Assembly (NCBI GenBank): GCA_037176885.1
Contig: JAWWNJ010000010.1
Span: forward strand, 434,001 to 498,000
Length of the DNA: 64,000 bases
Reading direction: 5' to 3'
From: Favolaschia claudopus
Lineage: Eukaryota; Basidiomycota; Agaricomycetes; Agaricales; Mycenaceae
The translations under genes and the position numbers were made by a program. The notes under the pieces were generated by a model. That model did not search any database, had not been told where the DNA came from, and saw nothing but the letters and a program-made list of their open reading frames with translations. Below, piece by piece: positions 46,661 to 58,758 of this stretch (position 1 is its first letter; each line of letters opens with the position of its first letter).

Positions 46661-49600
46661 TTACGTGGATTCTATGTTGTTGAATCTGAACGCTGGATTT
46701 GTTTCATCGAGGAATGCCCAAACCAACGCTTCCTTCAATCCGTTTTCTTTCCAAGCGTCCAATAATCTCGGCACCTTACCCACAACAGAAATCAATGACT
46801 CGTCGTGCCCGCAAACAACAAGAACATCCGGATTCATATCGAACGCGCGCATCTCATGAATTGCTTTCCTCGCCAACTGCGGGTCCTCGAAGTAACCGCT
46901 TTCCGCAATATCAAGAAGCGGCTCTGTGCGCGCGGTGAGATCGAACTCGGCGCCGTTGGGGCCAGATGAAAAGTGCGTGGCGGAGATGGAACGACGAGTT
47001 GAGGTGATGAGGTTGCTTGGATATGGGTAAAGATGGTGGAGTTCCTCGGTGGGACGAAGTAGACCGGGGTGAAAACATGCGTCGCCGGCGAGGAAGAGAA
47101 ATGTAGTTGGAGTTGCGCGTGCAAGAGCGCAAATATGCCCTTCGAGGTGCTGCAATAGTAGTTGAGCAAATGTATTTACCGCAGTAAAAAACTGAATCTA
47201 TGCTACACCTGGAACATCCAGCAGGTAAAGACTTCCATCGCCGAAGTAATCGAGTGACTTGAACCCCCCGATTACAAGCGGAGAATTGGTGAAATCCAAT
47301 GGGACAAGTTTTCTGGTGCTAAAAACGTTTGGGAACCGCGAGGAAACGGTCGTGTGGAATGAGGCTTACGCAGTATCGCTAGGCTGAAGCTGAACCTTCG
47401 GATCTGAAATACTTCTGTTCATTTCTTGGCTGAAAACTAAATCGATCGATGGCGGGAACTTGGACATATCCCCTATGAGAATCAACTTGTCAAGGAATTT
47501 AGATTAAAATAAGCAGGGCACACGAACCAATATGGTCGAAGTGAGCATGGCTGCAGAGAGCGAAAATAATCAGCGAAGTCCGACTCATAACCAGCAACTC
47601 ACCTCCAAATCACCGCATCCAGGGTCCCCAACTCGACTCCCTCGTCCTTGAGCTGCTGCACAATATCCCTCTTCACAGGCATCGCAACAACCCCAGCCTT
47701 CACTGCCTCAGCAATCACCGGCGCCGTATTCTCCAAATCCGCGCGTGGTCCCAAATCAAACATGACCCGCTTTCCTGTCGCATGGTGCTCGATGAGGAAT
47801 GCGAAGACGGTGATAGGGCCGCTCAGCGGCTAGGCATGAAATGCCCGAAATTTATCGATTTTCGAGATCTATCAGCGGGAGAAGTGAGGCTAGGATAACA
47901 GAAGGTATGCCCGACCTCGCGGGCAGTATCTTATTGCTGTGGATAGCCGATAAGCTGGCAGGCCACTAACAGGTAGCGGCGGCTTAGCGACGTTTCCCTA
48001 AACATGGGTGCGAGACTCTGCCGCTGACTATTTCTACTGCCAGGCCGAGAGACTTAGTGGGAAACTACTATCTCAAGGTGCTGGAGGCGACCAAGAGGAA
48101 CTACCGACCTCCCTGAGGTTAGGCGCTCACCCGCCGACCCACATGAAGAAGATCTAGCGGGGGACCATCTGAGTTCAACTTCGAACTCAGGACGGCCGCC
48201 ACTCTACCGACGAACATCATCACCGGCAGACTCTAGCCGAGCGCGCCGGCCGATCGATCACAGACAGCCGGGACTTAACCGACTACCAGCGGGAGCACCG
48301 CGGAGCCAGCGGCTACCCAACCAACGGCTCTGTCAGCATGATGAGAAGGACATGGCGAGTTGCCGGGGGCATTTCCCGCTGATTGCGGACAACCCGAACG
48401 GCGAGTGGCGAGCCGCTCACGCGGCCCGGCTCTCCCTATTTCCCCTGGGACTTAGACTGTTCTGAAGATAGGAGACGAGACGAACTTGACCGCTGTCGAG
48501 CCGTTGACTAACTACTCAGCGGGAAGCCTTTTCGACTTCAACTCGACCAGCGGCAAGACCATATTATGAAGGAGGAATTTCGTGTCTCCTCCCGGGGACA
48601 TGGCAACCAGCACGCCATTGCACTGCAATAAGGCGCAATACCCACCCGCCCGCATGGACTTTCTCCGGGAGGCAGTCTTTTCACTCACGACTCGCAATCC
48701 TGAATATACCATTGGTTCCCAGCGGGCGCGGCATCAAACTTGGACACTCTCTCATCATGATTTTATTTGGTTGTTTCTGCTCCCGCTGCATGTATTTAAT
48801 CTCCCGGTGTACTTTTTGTTACTCAGTCAATTACCTACCCGTAGACAAGGGCAGTTTGTAGCGGACTCTAGAATTTGAATTGGAACTTTGAAAGAGACTA
48901 GACTTGATATCTGAGAGAGACTCGAGTGATACGGAAAGACTTGTGGCATACCGAGCCGCCAGAACTTTGAGAGCCCCGCCAGCCTTTGAGCCCGCGCCCT
49001 CCTGAAATACGAAGCCCCGTCTCTTGCAGTTCCGCGGTATAACCAAGACCCCCGTTCGTGCTTGATTCCGCGCCGTCAACGCCCCGTGTGCCCTGCCGTT
49101 CCGCGGTATTCAAAGACCCCCGTTCGAGCTCGCCGCCGCGTAGTGGTGTAAGTGCCCCGGCCACTGTCAGTGTCCGCGCCATCGACGTAAGAGCCCCGCT
49201 CCTCGCCAGAGCCGCGCCAGTTGAATAAGAACCCCGTCCCGCTGAGCCGCGCCTTCTGCCCGCCGGTTGTCATCCAGAAAGCTTCTTCCCGGTTGACGAT
49301 CCACTACCGGGCGACACTTTTCTATTGGCACGGAGACCCTCCCCGCTAGACTCAGAATTTCTCATTTCGAAGTCTCAGAAAGAGTGACTCTTCGCTTCTC
49401 CCGCTGCGAATCGTTGTGCCCGCTACGTTCTCGCTAGACAATCTAGTAGTTCGTCCTGCTCAAACGTAGCGACCTTGATTGACTGAAGCTTGCACAAGTA
49501 TTCTGAGGGACGATACGTGCTCCCGCCACCCCGAACACACACACACACACACACGTCGTATTGGATTAGATTTAGTGATTTTATATTTCGGTATATTTCA

Positions 49601-49790
49601 CGCCTACACCCGCACGCACCGTTTCAACGGGGAAGCCGAGGTTTTCGTGCCCGGGGAGGACGGGGCTCAAGAATACTGCGGCGGGGACTTTGACTGTGTG
49701 CAGGGTGGGCTCGTCGACAATGTTGAAAATTTTCACGGAGACGGTGGATGAGGAGGGTGGGATGCCTAGGTCAAGGAAGGAAGAGGACAT
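46661..49790 (-). pseudogene. Metallo-beta-lactamase-fold hydrolase, split by a 1.8-kb repeat
   Basis: Minus-strand. The first exon starts at 49790 with MSSSFLDLGIPPSSSTVSVK and ends at ENLGFPV. After the insert (47811-49626) the frame resumes with FAFLIEHHATGKRVMFDLG. Family motifs follow: HAHFDHIGD (HxHxDH metal site), LDVPGHLEGHI (third His region), FLAGDACFHPG (bridging Asp) and CGHDES (last His). The stop is at 46661. The family includes lactonases, thioesterases and other hydrolases; a short fungal member like this often sits in biosynthetic clusters. Removing the repeat plus one ACGG copy gives an in-frame LGFPVFAFLIEH, which is normal for the family. The gene therefore was intact before insertion. 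The last protein part (about 40 aa after CGHDES) is also complete. Confidence 0.85.
47811..49626 (-). mobile_element. 1.8-kb TG...CA repeat (solo-LTR-like) inserted in the hydrolase gene
   Basis: Read on the minus strand, it begins TGAAACGGTGCG and ends GCGGCCCTATCA. The 4-base ACGG flanks both sides on the plus strand (47807-47810 and 49627-49630). A second, inverted copy lies at 52795-54605 and is nearly identical apart from small indels and a (CA)n length difference. TG...CA ends, a short target duplication and absence of terminal inverted repeats fit an LTR. It is rich in AGCGGG/CCCGCT hexamers and contains a degenerate GGCGCGG-GGGGCTCTT repeat of about 300 bases. Confidence 0.75.
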
Positions 49791-50619
49791 GGTGAGAGGC
49801 AGTGTCGAAATCAGAATATGAAGGTGTGCGGAAAGATAGATAGACGGTGATGATTGCCAGTGGTAGGGGGTAAGTCCCGAGACGTTCGGAGGTTATCTGT
49901 TTCCCTTTCGCGCTGTTTGAATACTGAAATCTGGTTCCTAGCCGATTGATCGGACAACATCTTGAAAGGGGTGGGAGTTCATTTATTTGGCTCCCTGTGA
50001 ACGAATATGCGGGAACAGATCACTGTCATGCACTACCGAACAAGTTGAACAAATAGCTCTGAGCCGACGGCTAGCCGCAGCTTCAACAGCTGGCTGCGAC
50101 GGGCTCACTTCGCTTGTCAGCTAGCCTTAGCCAGCCAAGCCCCGCAGCAACACTACTACTTAGTCACTGTTGAGCACGTCAATCGGGTGCTTCGGGGACT
50201 TTGCCTACCCCTCGGGAGGCGCGGAAGCTTCATCAGTTGCCGCTATTAAAATGATGACATTCGGCTGATGCGGCCAGCATTTGCCGATAATGTGAAGATC
50301 TACTTGTTTGCCTGCAATGTCCCAGAGTGTTTACAGTACATATGATCCACAGCGACACATTGACTAGGAAATTTATCTTATGTTGAGGAGGAACACAATC
50401 TAAGTATCATGAGGGGTTCCAGGCACCGTGCGCCACGAATTCAGCACGGAATCCAGCACAAAAGGAAACTGCACAGGGTTTAGCCCCAGCAAGCTGTGCA
50501 CTCGCCATAGATAGGGACACGAACAGAGCAATCCAGCCCTGCTGAAGGCGGGGTGCTTACGCTTTTTGTACAATTACGTTCGAATTGTTGATCGCGTGAC
50601 ACACCACCTCTGTCGAATC

Positions 50620-51850
50620 AGGACCCACGAAAATCCCTTATGAGGTTTGATACCAAAAGCTGTCCACGGGCGATTCTTGTCCGGACTTCCTGCTCTCGAC
50701 TGGCTCAATTTCTTGTCCGGATTGCGGCCTAGACCTCCAAAATTTGCCCATTTCTTGTCCGGACCCCGAAATGAGATCAAAAATTGCTAAATTGCTAAAT
50801 TTGCCCGAAAATTGCTATTTTTCCCCCCCATGCGTCTACGGGTCTTGTCAAGTTCAAATCTGCTACTTGAGGCACTGAGACCAAATTTCAAAGGTATGCC
50901 CTCGCCTTTTATGCATCGCGCTTGCCATCACATCGCTTGATTGCCACCTACGGCCTGTTCGATGGGTTGATTCAGACAATGTCGGAACAATGGATGAATT
51001 GCAATCAACGGAGCAATCAAGGCGGCTTACATAACGGACAGTGCAGTCAGTGCAATCTAGGACCCCTGGTAATCAACTATGATGCCTGCCCGCGAAAAAA
51101 TAATTCGGATAAAACATGCCCCAAAATCGCGCGAACTCAGGACGAATTCGGATGAGAAATCGAGGTCCCGGGCGGCCCAGCCTGGCCGAAAATTCGGGTA
51201 ATGCATGGGGACTGCCGACCAGCCCTGGGTGAGGTTCGGATAACGTCGGGGCTCGGCCGGCAAATTGAATGGCTCTGACGAGAAATTGCAGCCGACTGTG
51301 GACCAAATCGGCACACTGTCTGGCGGAATCACTGGCAACCAGCGCGGATTCAGGCGGATTATCAGGTCAAAAATGCCGACTGTCAATCTTACCAATTGCA
51401 AACCGGCCGAGGACTTCTAGCATTGTCAGACTCGCCGGGGCTAAATAAAATGTCTTTCGGCCGAAGACGGCAAAGGAGAAAAATCTCGATTTTTTCTTCA
51501 TTTTAGCCGATTTTCTAGGGTCTGGTCGACAGTTCGGATAAAACATCGACCTGGGTGAGGCCAAGTTCAAATTCGGATGAGTTTCCCGCTTTCGGGGTTC
51601 GGATAAGACGTCCCAAAATTCAAATTTTCCCGGGCAGACATCGTAGTTGATTACCAGGGGTCCTTGCATTTTCCATGAAGCCGAAGGCTGCCGGACCTTA
51701 GTTTGTCTGGTCTGTTGCCACCCACCAGCCTTGTCCGGACGTGCGACCACAAGTTGTCAGGCTGAGGGTCGTTTTCTGAGGTGGCAGTGTTTCCGGAAAA
51801 ATTTGTCCGGACCTTCTGCTCAAACCTCACAAAGGATTTTCGTGGGTCCT
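50620..51850. mobile_element. hAT-like non-autonomous element
   Basis: The ends begin AGGACCCACGAAAATCC, and the inverted match continues through TGAGGTTTGA. Flanking octamers GTCGAATC (50612-50619) and GTCAAATC (51851-51858) agree at 7 of 8 bases, fitting an aged 8-base target duplication. The subterminal word TTGTCCGGA occurs several times near both ends. No transposase frame. Confidence 0.7.
51059..51664. mobile_element. Second hAT-like element nested in the first
   Basis: TIRs begin AGGACCCCTGGTAATCAACT, with the match continuing for about 35 bases. Flanking octamers TGCAATCT and TGCATTTT agree at 6 of 8. The first seven bases of the TIR are the same as those of the outer element, so both probably answer to the same transposase family. 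Confidence 0.65.
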
Positions 51851-52794
51851 GTCAAATCCATTTTCAACCTGTGTCACGCCTCACACGGGCTGTTGTCAAA
51901 TAGGCTGTATGGTTGCCAAAATTCCTTCAAAATGCTATTGTTCTCGAACAATCACCTTGGAAAGTAGTAAGAGCTTCTGGTGCATATCCTCAACTTCTGA
52001 TGTTCAACCTCTTGTGAGTGTTTCAGTTGAGTAAATTTTAATCAGATCCTCGGGGCAAAGGGCAAATTCTTTGCTCAAACCAAGTTCAAGCTTTAACTTC
52101 AAAATAGCTACACTGAATTTCAATGCCAACAGAATTGTACAGCAATACAAATAGCAGGCTCAGAATATTCAACTATATATATACCCAACTTTATCAACAG
52201 CAACCATCTCCTAGTTTACCCCAAACCAATTTTTATGTCAAAACACTTGTAGTGCTAGCAGGCCCTTGAGACCAACTTGCCAGCGATCAAAGTTTGAGGG
52301 TCCGGCTCTTAGCATATTCAGCAGTTCATGAACAAGACCTGATATAGGGTCCGTGCACTGCTGTTGAGCTCCCTCTGTAGATGTTGCAGTCAGCATCACA
52401 GTTTCTGAAGCAGTGGTTCACTTACGGTACTTGGCAAATTCCCTCAATATTTCCTCAATTATAGGGAACACGTGTGGAAGGTTTAATATGGTTGACCAGA
52501 CATTAGATGTCAGAATTTGCGCCCGAAATTTTGCTGCCATGCGAGAACAAAGACACAATCAACTTGTGAGCGAGGTCAGAATGAGATACATACAGTTTGC
52601 GGCAAAATGTGTTATAATGGAACCAGCACATCTCATAACAGCAGGCTTTGGACTTAGAAGCAGGGTTGTCAAGTGCACTGATTCTTTGAAATCCATGGTG
52701 AAGGTACTAAGTTTGTTAGATTTGGGGCCAGAGACTGAAAACAAGAGCCTCTCACTTGGGTAAGCTGAAGATGAGTTCAAGATATGAATTCCGG

Positions 52795-54605
52795 TGAAAC
52801 GGTGCGTGTAGGTGTAGGCGTGAAATATACCGAAATATAAAATCACTAAATCTAATCCAATACGACGTGTGTGTGTGTGTGTTCGGGGTGGCGGGAGCAC
52901 GTATCGTCCCTCAGAATACTTGTGCAAGCTTCAATCAATCAAGGTCGCTACGTTTGAGCGGGACGAACTACTAGATTGTCTAGCGAGAACGTAGCGGGCA
53001 AAACGATTCGCAGCGGGAGAAGCGAAGAGTCACTCTTTCTGAGACTTCGAAATGAGAAATTCTGAGTCTAGCGGGGAGGGTCTCCGTGCCAATAGAAAAG
53101 CGTCGCCCGGTAGTGGATCGTCAACCGGGAAGAAGCTTTCTGGATGACAACCGGCGGGCAGAAGGCGCGGCTCAGCGGGACGGGGTTCTTATTCAACTGG
53201 CGCGGCTCTGGCAAGGAGCGGGGCTCTTACGTCGATGGCGCGGACACTAACAGTGGCCGGGGCACTTACACCACTGCGCGGCGGCGAGCTCGAACGGGGG
53301 TCTTTGAATACCGCGGAACGGCAGGGCACACGGGGCGTCGACGGCGCGGAATCAAGCACGAACGGGGGTCTTGGTTATACCGCGGAACTGCAAGAGACGG
53401 GGCCTCGTATTTCAGGAGGGCGCGGGCTCAAAGGCTGGCGGGGCTCTCAAAGTTCTGGCGGCTCGGTATGCCACAAGTCTTTCCGTATCACTCGAGTCTC
53501 TCTCAGATATCAAGTCTAGTCTCTTTCAAAGCTTCAATTCAAATTCTAGAGTCCGCTACAAACTGCCCTTGTCTACGGGTAGGTAATTGACTGAGTAACC
53601 AAAAGTACAGCGGGAGATTAAATACATGCTGCGGGAGCAGAAACAACCAAATAAAATCATGATGAGAGAGTGTCCAAGTTTGATGCCGCGCCCGCTGGGA
53701 ACCAATGGTATATTCAGGATTGCGAGTCGTGAGTGAAAAGACTGCCTCCCGGAGAAAGTCCATGCGGGCGGGTGGGTATTGCACCTTATTGCAGTGCAAT
53801 GGCGTGCTGGTTGCCATGTCCCCGGGAGGGGACACGAAATTCTTCCTTCATAATATGGTCTTGCCGCTGGTCGAGTTGAAGTCGAAAAGGCTTCCCGCTG
53901 AGTAGTTAGTCAACGGCTCGACAGCGGTCAAGTTCGTCTCGTCTTCTATCTTCAGAACAGTCTAAGTTCCAGGGAAAATAGGGAGAGCCGAGTCGCGTTA
54001 GCGGCTCGCCACTCGCCGTTCGGGTTGTCCGCAATCAGCGGGATATGCCCCCGGCAACTCGCCATGTCCTTCTCATCATTCTGACAGAGCCGTTGGCTGG
54101 ATAGCCGCTGGCTCCGCGGCGCTCCCGCTGGCAGTCGGTCAAGTCCCGGCTGTCCGTAATCAGCCGGCGTGCTCGGGTAGAGCCTGCCGGTGATCCTGTT
54201 CGTCGGTAGAGTGGTGGCCGTCCTGAGTTCGAAGTTGAACTCAGTATGGTCCCCCGCTAGATCTTCTTCATGTTGGTCGGCGGGTGAGCGCCTAACCTCA
54301 GGGAGGTCGGTAGTTCCTCTTGGTCGCCTCCAGCACCTTGAGATAGTAGTTTCCCACTAAGTCTCTTGGCCCGGCAGTTTAGAAATAGTCAGCGGCAGAG
54401 TCTCGCACCCATGTTTAGGGAAACGTCGCTAAGCCGCTGCTACCCGTTGGTGTCCCACCAGCTTGTCGGCTATCCACAGCAATAAGATACTGCCCGCGAG
54501 GACGGACATATCTTCTAGTATCCTAGCCTCACTTCTCCCGCTGATAGGTCTCGAAAATCGATAAATTCCGGGCATTTCATGCCTAGCCGCTGAGCGGCCC
54601 TATCA
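52795..54605 (+). repeat. 1.8-kb TG...CA repeat, copy upstream of the Zn2Cys6 gene array
   Basis: It is the inverted partner of 47811-49626, here in plus orientation, beginning TGAAACGGTGCG and ending GCGGCCCTATCA. Flanking bases (CCGG before, TCTC after) do not form a target duplication. This copy is thus not a simple solo insertion and may be the 5' terminal repeat of a longer element whose body is the gene array to its right. Hexamers AGCGGG/CCCGCT occur about twelve times within it. Confidence 0.75.
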
Positions 54606-55296
54606 TCTCCCCCTTTCTAGATTTCAACTCTCCCGAGTTGACGACTTGTGATCGCCCGCTAGAGGTCTTATCCATCTTCCCGGGGAAGGGGACTTCAAGA
54701 CAAACTTCTGTCTTGGAATAATTTTAGACAACGAGCGGGCCGCCAGTGAGGCCCGGTTCCCGCTCGTCCCCTTTGGTATTTCATGAGAAAAACCTTAACG
54801 AAGGACTCGTGGCGACCTAATTTTAGATCCCACTCTACCTCCGTTGACAGTTTCTGGACTCAACTCCTCGCCGCGGCCGGCGATGCCGTCACTTTCATTA
54901 TGAGGCGTCATTCCTGCCTTTTTCGGAAGTACATCAAATTAGAGAAGCGCTCGAATCAAACTCTAACCCTGCGCTCTCTAAAGCCGTCCTATTCATCCGC
55001 AGTTTGGAATGTTTGGGATCAAAGAAGCCGCGGGGACCCCCCGCTTCTTCATTCAAATGTTTTTCTCGGAAATTTTCTCGAGAATCCCATCAAACATTCA
55101 AACTCCGACTCCTCAGGGTATAAAGAGTCGAGAGGTTTCTGGGTGGATTCCCCACCGATTCCCCGATTGGGTACCCCCTTGCCCTCTCTTCTCCTCATTT
55201 AATCTTTCTGTCTTTCGCCCGCCAACCGGATTTCTGGCGCTTTGCACCGGGGAGCTCTTCCTTTCTTTGCTCATTCTTTGACGCTACACCCGCGGC

Positions 55297-58200
55297 ATGT
55301 CCTCCAAACCCAGCGGCGGCTCTGCCTCTCGCCCTGAATCTCGCTCTTCTCGTCGCGCCCCGGCAGCTTCGTCTCCACCGCCGCTCCCTCGAAAACAGCT
55401 TTCTGGACCTGGTCAGCCGCCCGCCGCTTCGTCCTCGAAGTCGACCAAGCTCCCTCCACCGCCGCTGGAGCCTTCGAGTGTCGACTGGTTCTCCGTGTGG
55501 CGCGACAAGCCGGAGGAATGGAAGACTCTGCAAGAGTTGCTCGTCCCGTCGAAACTCGCGAACTATTCTCAAGCGGGGGTCGGCAAGATGTTGCGTGCCA
55601 TTCAAGAGCCGCTGGTGAGTTTCCACCGGTCATTTATTCTTTCAGTTCTTAATTTTCTTTCTAGAGAGAGCACCGGGCGATTTTGGGGGTTGCCCAGAAA
55701 GGCCTCGAGCCGCCCCCGATGGCCCTTGCCATAAGCGTCCACCTTCAAAAAGCCATACAGACGTACGACCCGGAGGAGCACCTGCCCGATATTCAGGCCC
55801 TTCGCTACCGCAAGACCGAGCTCAAGCAAAAGAAGGTGCGCCCCCACCGGTAACTTTCTTGGCTCCGCCGCCGCTGATCGTTCAACCAGCTATTCTTCCC
55901 CCCGGCCCCGACCAAAACTATGGAGGCTTTTCCCATACCGCCGCCGCCGACGACTCAGTTCTTCGTCGACCGAAAGACCAAAGCCGCCCAGGTGAGTTTT
56001 GTTAACATTTTTCTCTCCCAGGCCACTCTGACTAGACGCTCTTTTAGTCTGCGTCTACATCTGGCAAAGTTAGCGGCAAGGCCGCGACGGCCCCCAGCGA
56101 CTCTGGAAAAGTCAGCGGCAAAGCCGCCACCGCGGCCGCTGAGTCGGGAAAAGTCAGCGGAAAGGCCTCCGCTAAGGTGAGTGGCCATTGCCGCCTACTT
56201 ATTTTCCTTTCTGATTTTTTCCTATAGGGAGAGGAGACGCCCCGCCCCAGGAAGCTCCCGGATTTCAAAAAGACGGTAAGCCCTTCTTTCTAATTCATTC
56301 TTAATTCTCCCGGCTGATTGATCTTATTTAGACCACCGCCTCCACCACCGACAAGCCAAAGCCCGAGCGGGTCAAGGTAGTCACCAAGACCATCAAGGTC
56401 CCCGCCGACACCCCAGCCGCCAGCGGCAGCGGCACCAAGCGCAAGGCCTCGGGCGGCGCCGAGTCGTCTCCCTCAAAGAAGGTGAAGGAGGATAAAGCGG
56501 CCAAGAGCAAAGCGGCCAAGGCCCCGTCTCGTAGTCAGGTAGTTGTGGCCCGCTGCTGTCCCCAATGTAAGGCCGACATAGAATTAACAATAAACTTCTC
56601 GTAGTCCGTCATCAGTGTCCCGAGCTCCGGCGACGAGCGCGTTCCCGTCCCCGACTTCGAAATTCGTGAGTCGAAGCCGCCTCCCGCTTTAGAAATTCTG
56701 ATGCTGAAATCTTTCTTAGTGATAGAGACCAAGCCGCCCGCCGCTCGGAAGAGCAAGAAGACCAAGCCCGCCACCGTCGACACGGTGCCTTCTCTCAAAG
56801 GGTTGGGCACCCGCGCCGCCCAAATCGCTGCCTTGGAGGGCGTTGGTATCAAGCCAGCCAAGCCGGTGAGTTGTTATCAGCGGGGGATTCATCCGCTAAC
56901 ATTTTCGCTCCAGCTCCCCGAGCAGCCCATCAGGTCAATGGAGCCGACCAAGAAGAAGAACAAGCCCCGCCCCGAGGGCAAGTTCAAGGTGCCGAACAAG
57001 GATGTCGTGAACAAGCTGTTCACCAACTATCCTCAAGCCGCCCGCCGCCAGGACCTCCCGTACGACGCCGAGAGGGAGCAGTTCGCTTTGGCCGCCCCAA
57101 GCCTCATCGGCAACCTCGAGCTGAACGTCGCCAATGTAAGGCGGTTTCTTTCTCCTTTTCTTATCTTTCTCAACTTTTTCTATCTAGAACGGCCCCCGCT
57201 GCTTGCGGTGTATTGCCTGCGGTAGCAAGTGCGAGTCTACCGGCGTCCCTGGCGAGTGCACGGCCTGCGCCAGCCGCAAGTCCACCAAGGACTGCACTTT
57301 CCTCCTCGACGGCGAAAAGCTCAGCTCCATGGGCTCCGGGCTGAAGCAGTGGGCCTCGATGACCCGGCCCGGTAAGCCAACCATTACTTTCCTGTTTAGG
57401 CCCGCTGACCGTTTCAACAGAGTGGTTCGACTTGAACGCCGATATCAACGCCGCCGCCGCCACCTGCTTCGCTATCCAAGAAGCCTTCGAAAAGGCACGC
57501 TGGAATTTGAACCAAAAATCCTTCAAGATGCTTCACTCGGTCTTGGTCACCCGCCGGGAGATCCAGCGGGAGGATTTCATCAAACGCTTCGCCGGCGAGA
57601 CCCCCGAGGAGCAGGAGCAGAATATGGACCAGGTCTTGCGCATCGCCATGACCCAGGGGCTGACCGCCGCCTCGACGATCACGTCGAACCGCTGCTGGCA
57701 ATACTATCCTTCTGAGGTCATCGACAAAGTCCCCATCCCCGGCTTCACGGACGCCTACGCCTTCTACGAAGCCAAGGACCGCCAGGACCAGAACGTCCCG
57801 CTCGCCTTCTACCTCATCCCGGCCGAGCCTGAGCTCTCGATGCCGACACAGTGGGTCGAAGTGCAGGTGAGTTTTCTTCCTTTACATTATTTTCTTTCTG
57901 GGCCGCTGACCCTCCTTATTCCCTAGCCGGAGGACTGCGTGGACCTCTTCCACGACTTGAAGGGAGAGGACGCCGCTGAAGAAATCCCCGACGGCTCGAA
58001 GGTCCGTCAACGCCTTTTCATAGACGGCAAAGGCCCGGTCAATCTTGACCCGAACGACGAGGACGGCAACACCTTGCCCTACAGCTGGGAGCACAAGAGC
58101 GTCCCCGGCTTCTTCAAGATGTTGTACCGCAAGGGTACTTTCTTCGAGATCCCCGACCCGCCGCCACCAGAGCCGAAGCGCAAAGGCAAGTCCAGCGGGA

Positions 58201-58758
58201 AGGTGAAATCATCTTCCGTGGTTCACGACGACGCCGACGACGAGTTCAAACCCGACCCGACTTCCCAAGAGGAAGACATGGGCGAGGCCCCGGACGACCG
58301 TACGTCGAATTTTTACTTCTTCTTTCTAAATTCCTTGCTAAAGTCAACTTTCCCCGCTAGCCATGGACATCTCTCGCCCGCCGACTCCTGAAAAACGCCC
58401 GAAGGGCAAACAGCGGGCAGTCGATCCGCCCATCCCTTCATCTAGCGACGAAGAGGAAGGAGAGTCCGGCGAGGTGGGTGCACCCGCTTTCGACGACTTC
58501 TTAGCTGAGTCGTTTGCACAGGACGAGTCCAGCGGCGAGGAGTCCAGCGAGGCCGAGGTACGCGGCAGCGTCCAGGGTGAAGCCGACGAGGAAGACGACA
58601 GCGATCTCGAGGAAGTCCAAATCCCCGGGACTGCCGATTTCGCAGCCAGCGGCGAGGAGGACCTTGGGCCAGAAGACGATGCAGTGGGCGAGGAAGATGT
58701 GGATGTCCATCTTCCCGATCATCCTGCTCCTTCGGGCGACGACGCGGTCGAGAGCTGA
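55297..58758 (+). CDS. 934-aa Zn2Cys6-cluster protein with acidic tail, unrecognised family
   Basis: Thirteen exons (55297-55614, 55665-55835, 55890-55991, 56048-56176, 56228-56275, 56332-56538, 56605-56665, 56720-56865, 56914-57135, 57188-57371, 57421-57866, 57927-58299, 58361-58758) join in phase. The N-terminus is Ser/Pro/Arg-rich and contains DWFSVWRDKPEEWKTL. Exon 4 encodes repeats of SGKVSGKA. Residues 240-400 are Lys/Pro-rich with KKKNKPRP. Exon 10 carries Cys473, Cys476, Cys483, Cys492, Cys495 and Cys504: C-x2-C-x6-C-x8-C-x2-C-x8-C, the spacing of fungal Zn2Cys6 clusters. A helical domain and a Pro/Lys linker follow. The last 130 residues are Asp/Glu/Ser-rich. A basic middle, a metal cluster and an acidic tail suggest a chromatin or transcription factor. 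The cluster lies internally, unlike typical Gal4-type factors. I see no frame damage. Confidence 0.72.

Larger units (their letters stand above)
49791..52794. other. Transposon nest without genes
   Basis: No supportable coding region. It contains one hAT-like element with another inside it (listed separately). Outside them, 52,030-52,790 is AT-rich and featureless. Confidence 0.5.

Noticed and set aside
48898..49182. 94-residue Gly/Arg-rich frame, also present in the inverted copy
   Set aside because: It is the translation of a degenerate GGCGCGG repeat inside the 1.8-kb repeat; its reading frame is kept only because the copies are nearly identical.
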